DNA from: Oxyruncus cristatus
Taxonomy: Eukaryota > Chordata > Aves > Passeriformes > Cotingidae
DNA: 64,000 bases
Assembly (NCBI GenBank): GCA_013399855.1
Contig: VXAY01004289.1
Span: forward strand, 1,430,243-1,494,242
Reading direction: 5' to 3'
Shown here: positions 62,565 through 64,000 of the stretch, one piece after another
Numbering within the stretch: position 1 is the first letter of the stretch
Layout: every line of letters starts with the position of its first letter
Program-made: the position numbers and the translations under genes
Notes under the pieces: generated by a model
The model's input: the letters and a program-made list of their open reading frames with translations, nothing else
Told to the model about the DNA's origin: nothing
Databases searched by the model: none

Positions 62565-64000
62565 GTGCGCTGCCCCCGGGGCCGCTCGGGGCGGCTTCGC
62601 TCGCGGTTGCCGGCGCGGGCGGCGCTCGGGCTGTGCTTGCTCGGGGTGTGCCGGGCTTGCGCTGACTCACAGCCCCAAGCAGGGCAGGTCCTGCCTGGCC
62701 GCAGCGGGCGCTGCCGCGGCTGTTCCCGGCCGTGCCCGTCGCGGAGGCCCCGCCGAGGTCCCGGGCTCCGCAGCGCCGGTCAGTGCTCGGGGAGGAGGGC
62801 GGCGGGCCAGGGCTGGCGTTTGAACGGGGCTCGGTGGGTGACAGGTTGTGTGGGCGATGTAAACAACCCCCAAGACTGCCCGAGCTTTGCGTTTCCATTT
62901 CGGGCCTAAATTCTGAGAGTGTCTCCCTGACGCAGAGCCTGGGCTTTGGCTTCAGAGCCTCTCGGGGAAGATTTGCCACAGGCCTTTTGCATCGCTCCGG
63001 TTTTAAGGGCTGCAGAAATAGGCGAGAATCCATCGGGGTTCACTGCAGACACGGAAACCCTGCTGCTGTCCTGGGAGCTGTCACACGGGTGCCTCCAGCT
63101 CCGGCAGCTCCAGAGCTCCCCGGGCCGCAGGGTGGGCAGGTCGAGTGGAAGTGGGGGCTGCCCTGGGTCTGGGGCCCAGCTCCCCTGGTATTACGAGGAG
63201 CCACAAACCCACCGGGTATCCAAAAAATAGCTGCGTGGGGAATGTGCAGAGAGTGAGTGTGTTGTCTCTTGTGAGGCAGTGCAGGGGTGTGCAGCTGGGT
63301 TTGGGTGTGCAGTCGTGTCTGAGTGACAGGCTCCTCTGACACAGGAATTTTCCACTCTTATGTAATAAAACAAGTAACCCAAAATGCTCTGGAGGAAATG
63401 CACGAAGCAACCCTGCTCCGAGGGAACCTGCTCTGTCAGTCTGCAGCATGTCTGCGTTTCTGTGGTGACATTAACACTTCCAGCTGCAAACCCTTTCCTC
63501 TTGGCCACTCCAGCTGTGCTGAGGAGCCGTTCCAGGAAGCCCAAGTGTGTGATTCAGAGGCTTTTGGCTTTGCCCTCCCCAGTGCTCTGCTCTAGGCCTG
63601 AAGTCAGGAGGGACGTGGTACAGAAGTGAGCAAAAATGAAGTCACTGGGTGTTAATATTGGAGCAGAGCTGTGTGTGTGTGACAGGGAGTTAGTGCTGGG
63701 CCAGAGGCTTCCTATTACCTGGGGAGCAGCTCTGAGCTGAACCAGCTCTCAGAACATGCCCTTCTCAGAGCAGGGCACTCCTGGTCTGCTCCGACTGGGC
63801 AAGCTGGAAGGGTGCAGCTGAGCTGCAGATGGGAATTCGCAAGGAGTGAGTTTCTTTCTTGGTGGATGTTTTCTCATTCCTTTGTTGAAATTACATGTTA
63901 GAAAACATTTCCTTATGTGGCGTAGCTTGTTTGTTTGTTTTGTGAGAATTGTGAATTAAACATGCAAAGAGGCTTTGGGATCCTGGCCAAGGTTAGAGAT
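62565..64000 (+). other. Probable HAGH intron 1, no exon seen
   Basis: The CpG-rich start (62565-62850) grades into ordinary sequence. I find no segment resembling HAGH exon 2 or the metal-binding region, so further exons should lie beyond the window. Short open frames here have no family match. Confidence 0.45.

Noticed and set aside
61034..62665. 543-codon plus-strand frame antisense to FAHD1
   Set aside because: Shadow of the G/C-ending codons of FAHD1 on the other strand, extended through N bases. FAHD1 itself is unambiguous.

Overview
The window is vertebrate nuclear DNA, almost certainly from a bird. It carries split genes with GT/AG introns, many short truncated copies of CR1-type LINE 3' ends in both orientations, GC-rich introns with minisatellites, and two assembly gaps lying at GC-rich first exons. 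The gene order HS3ST6 - MEIOB - FAHD1 - (HAGH) matches human 16p13.3 in reverse orientation. The family assignments come from protein sequence recognised by eye. The bird assignment and any finer placement are inference from repeat content and synteny.

Layout. (1) 1-1302: 5' flank of HS3ST6, with a 24-bp-type minisatellite and a purine-rich array, running into a 481-base gap. (2) 1784-31261: HS3ST6 on the + strand. A 5'-truncated exon 1 and a complete terminal exon are separated by a 28.7-kb intron holding CR1 fragments, microsatellites and several AT-rich, TTAATTA-rich islands that could be enhancers. A seven-copy 26-bp minisatellite sits in the 3' UTR. (3) About 31.6-48.0 kb: an intergenic stretch with no gene I can support. 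(4) 47998-59767: MEIOB on the + strand. There is a candidate promoter (E2F, YY1 and CRE-like sites within 43 bp), a G-rich minisatellite, a possible non-coding first exon, then 13 coding exons that join to an intact 471-residue protein, and two overlapping AATAAA signals. (5) 61619-62290: FAHD1 on the - strand, single exon, intact, convergent with MEIOB. (6) 62291-64000: a very compact GC-rich divergent promoter, the probable start of HAGH exon 1 (cut by a 140-base gap), and then what is probably HAGH intron 1.

The genes do not form a functional pathway. HS3ST6 is a Golgi heparan-sulfate-modifying enzyme, MEIOB a meiotic single-strand DNA-binding protein, and FAHD1 (with HAGH) small-molecule metabolic enzymes. 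They are linked by conserved vertebrate synteny. I found no CRISPR array, no complete mobile element, no tRNA or rRNA gene and no novel multi-gene system. The most interesting features are regulatory or structural: the MEIOB promoter cluster, the transcribed minisatellites, the homeodomain-site-rich intronic islands, and the overlapping start codons in the FAHD1/HAGH promoter.
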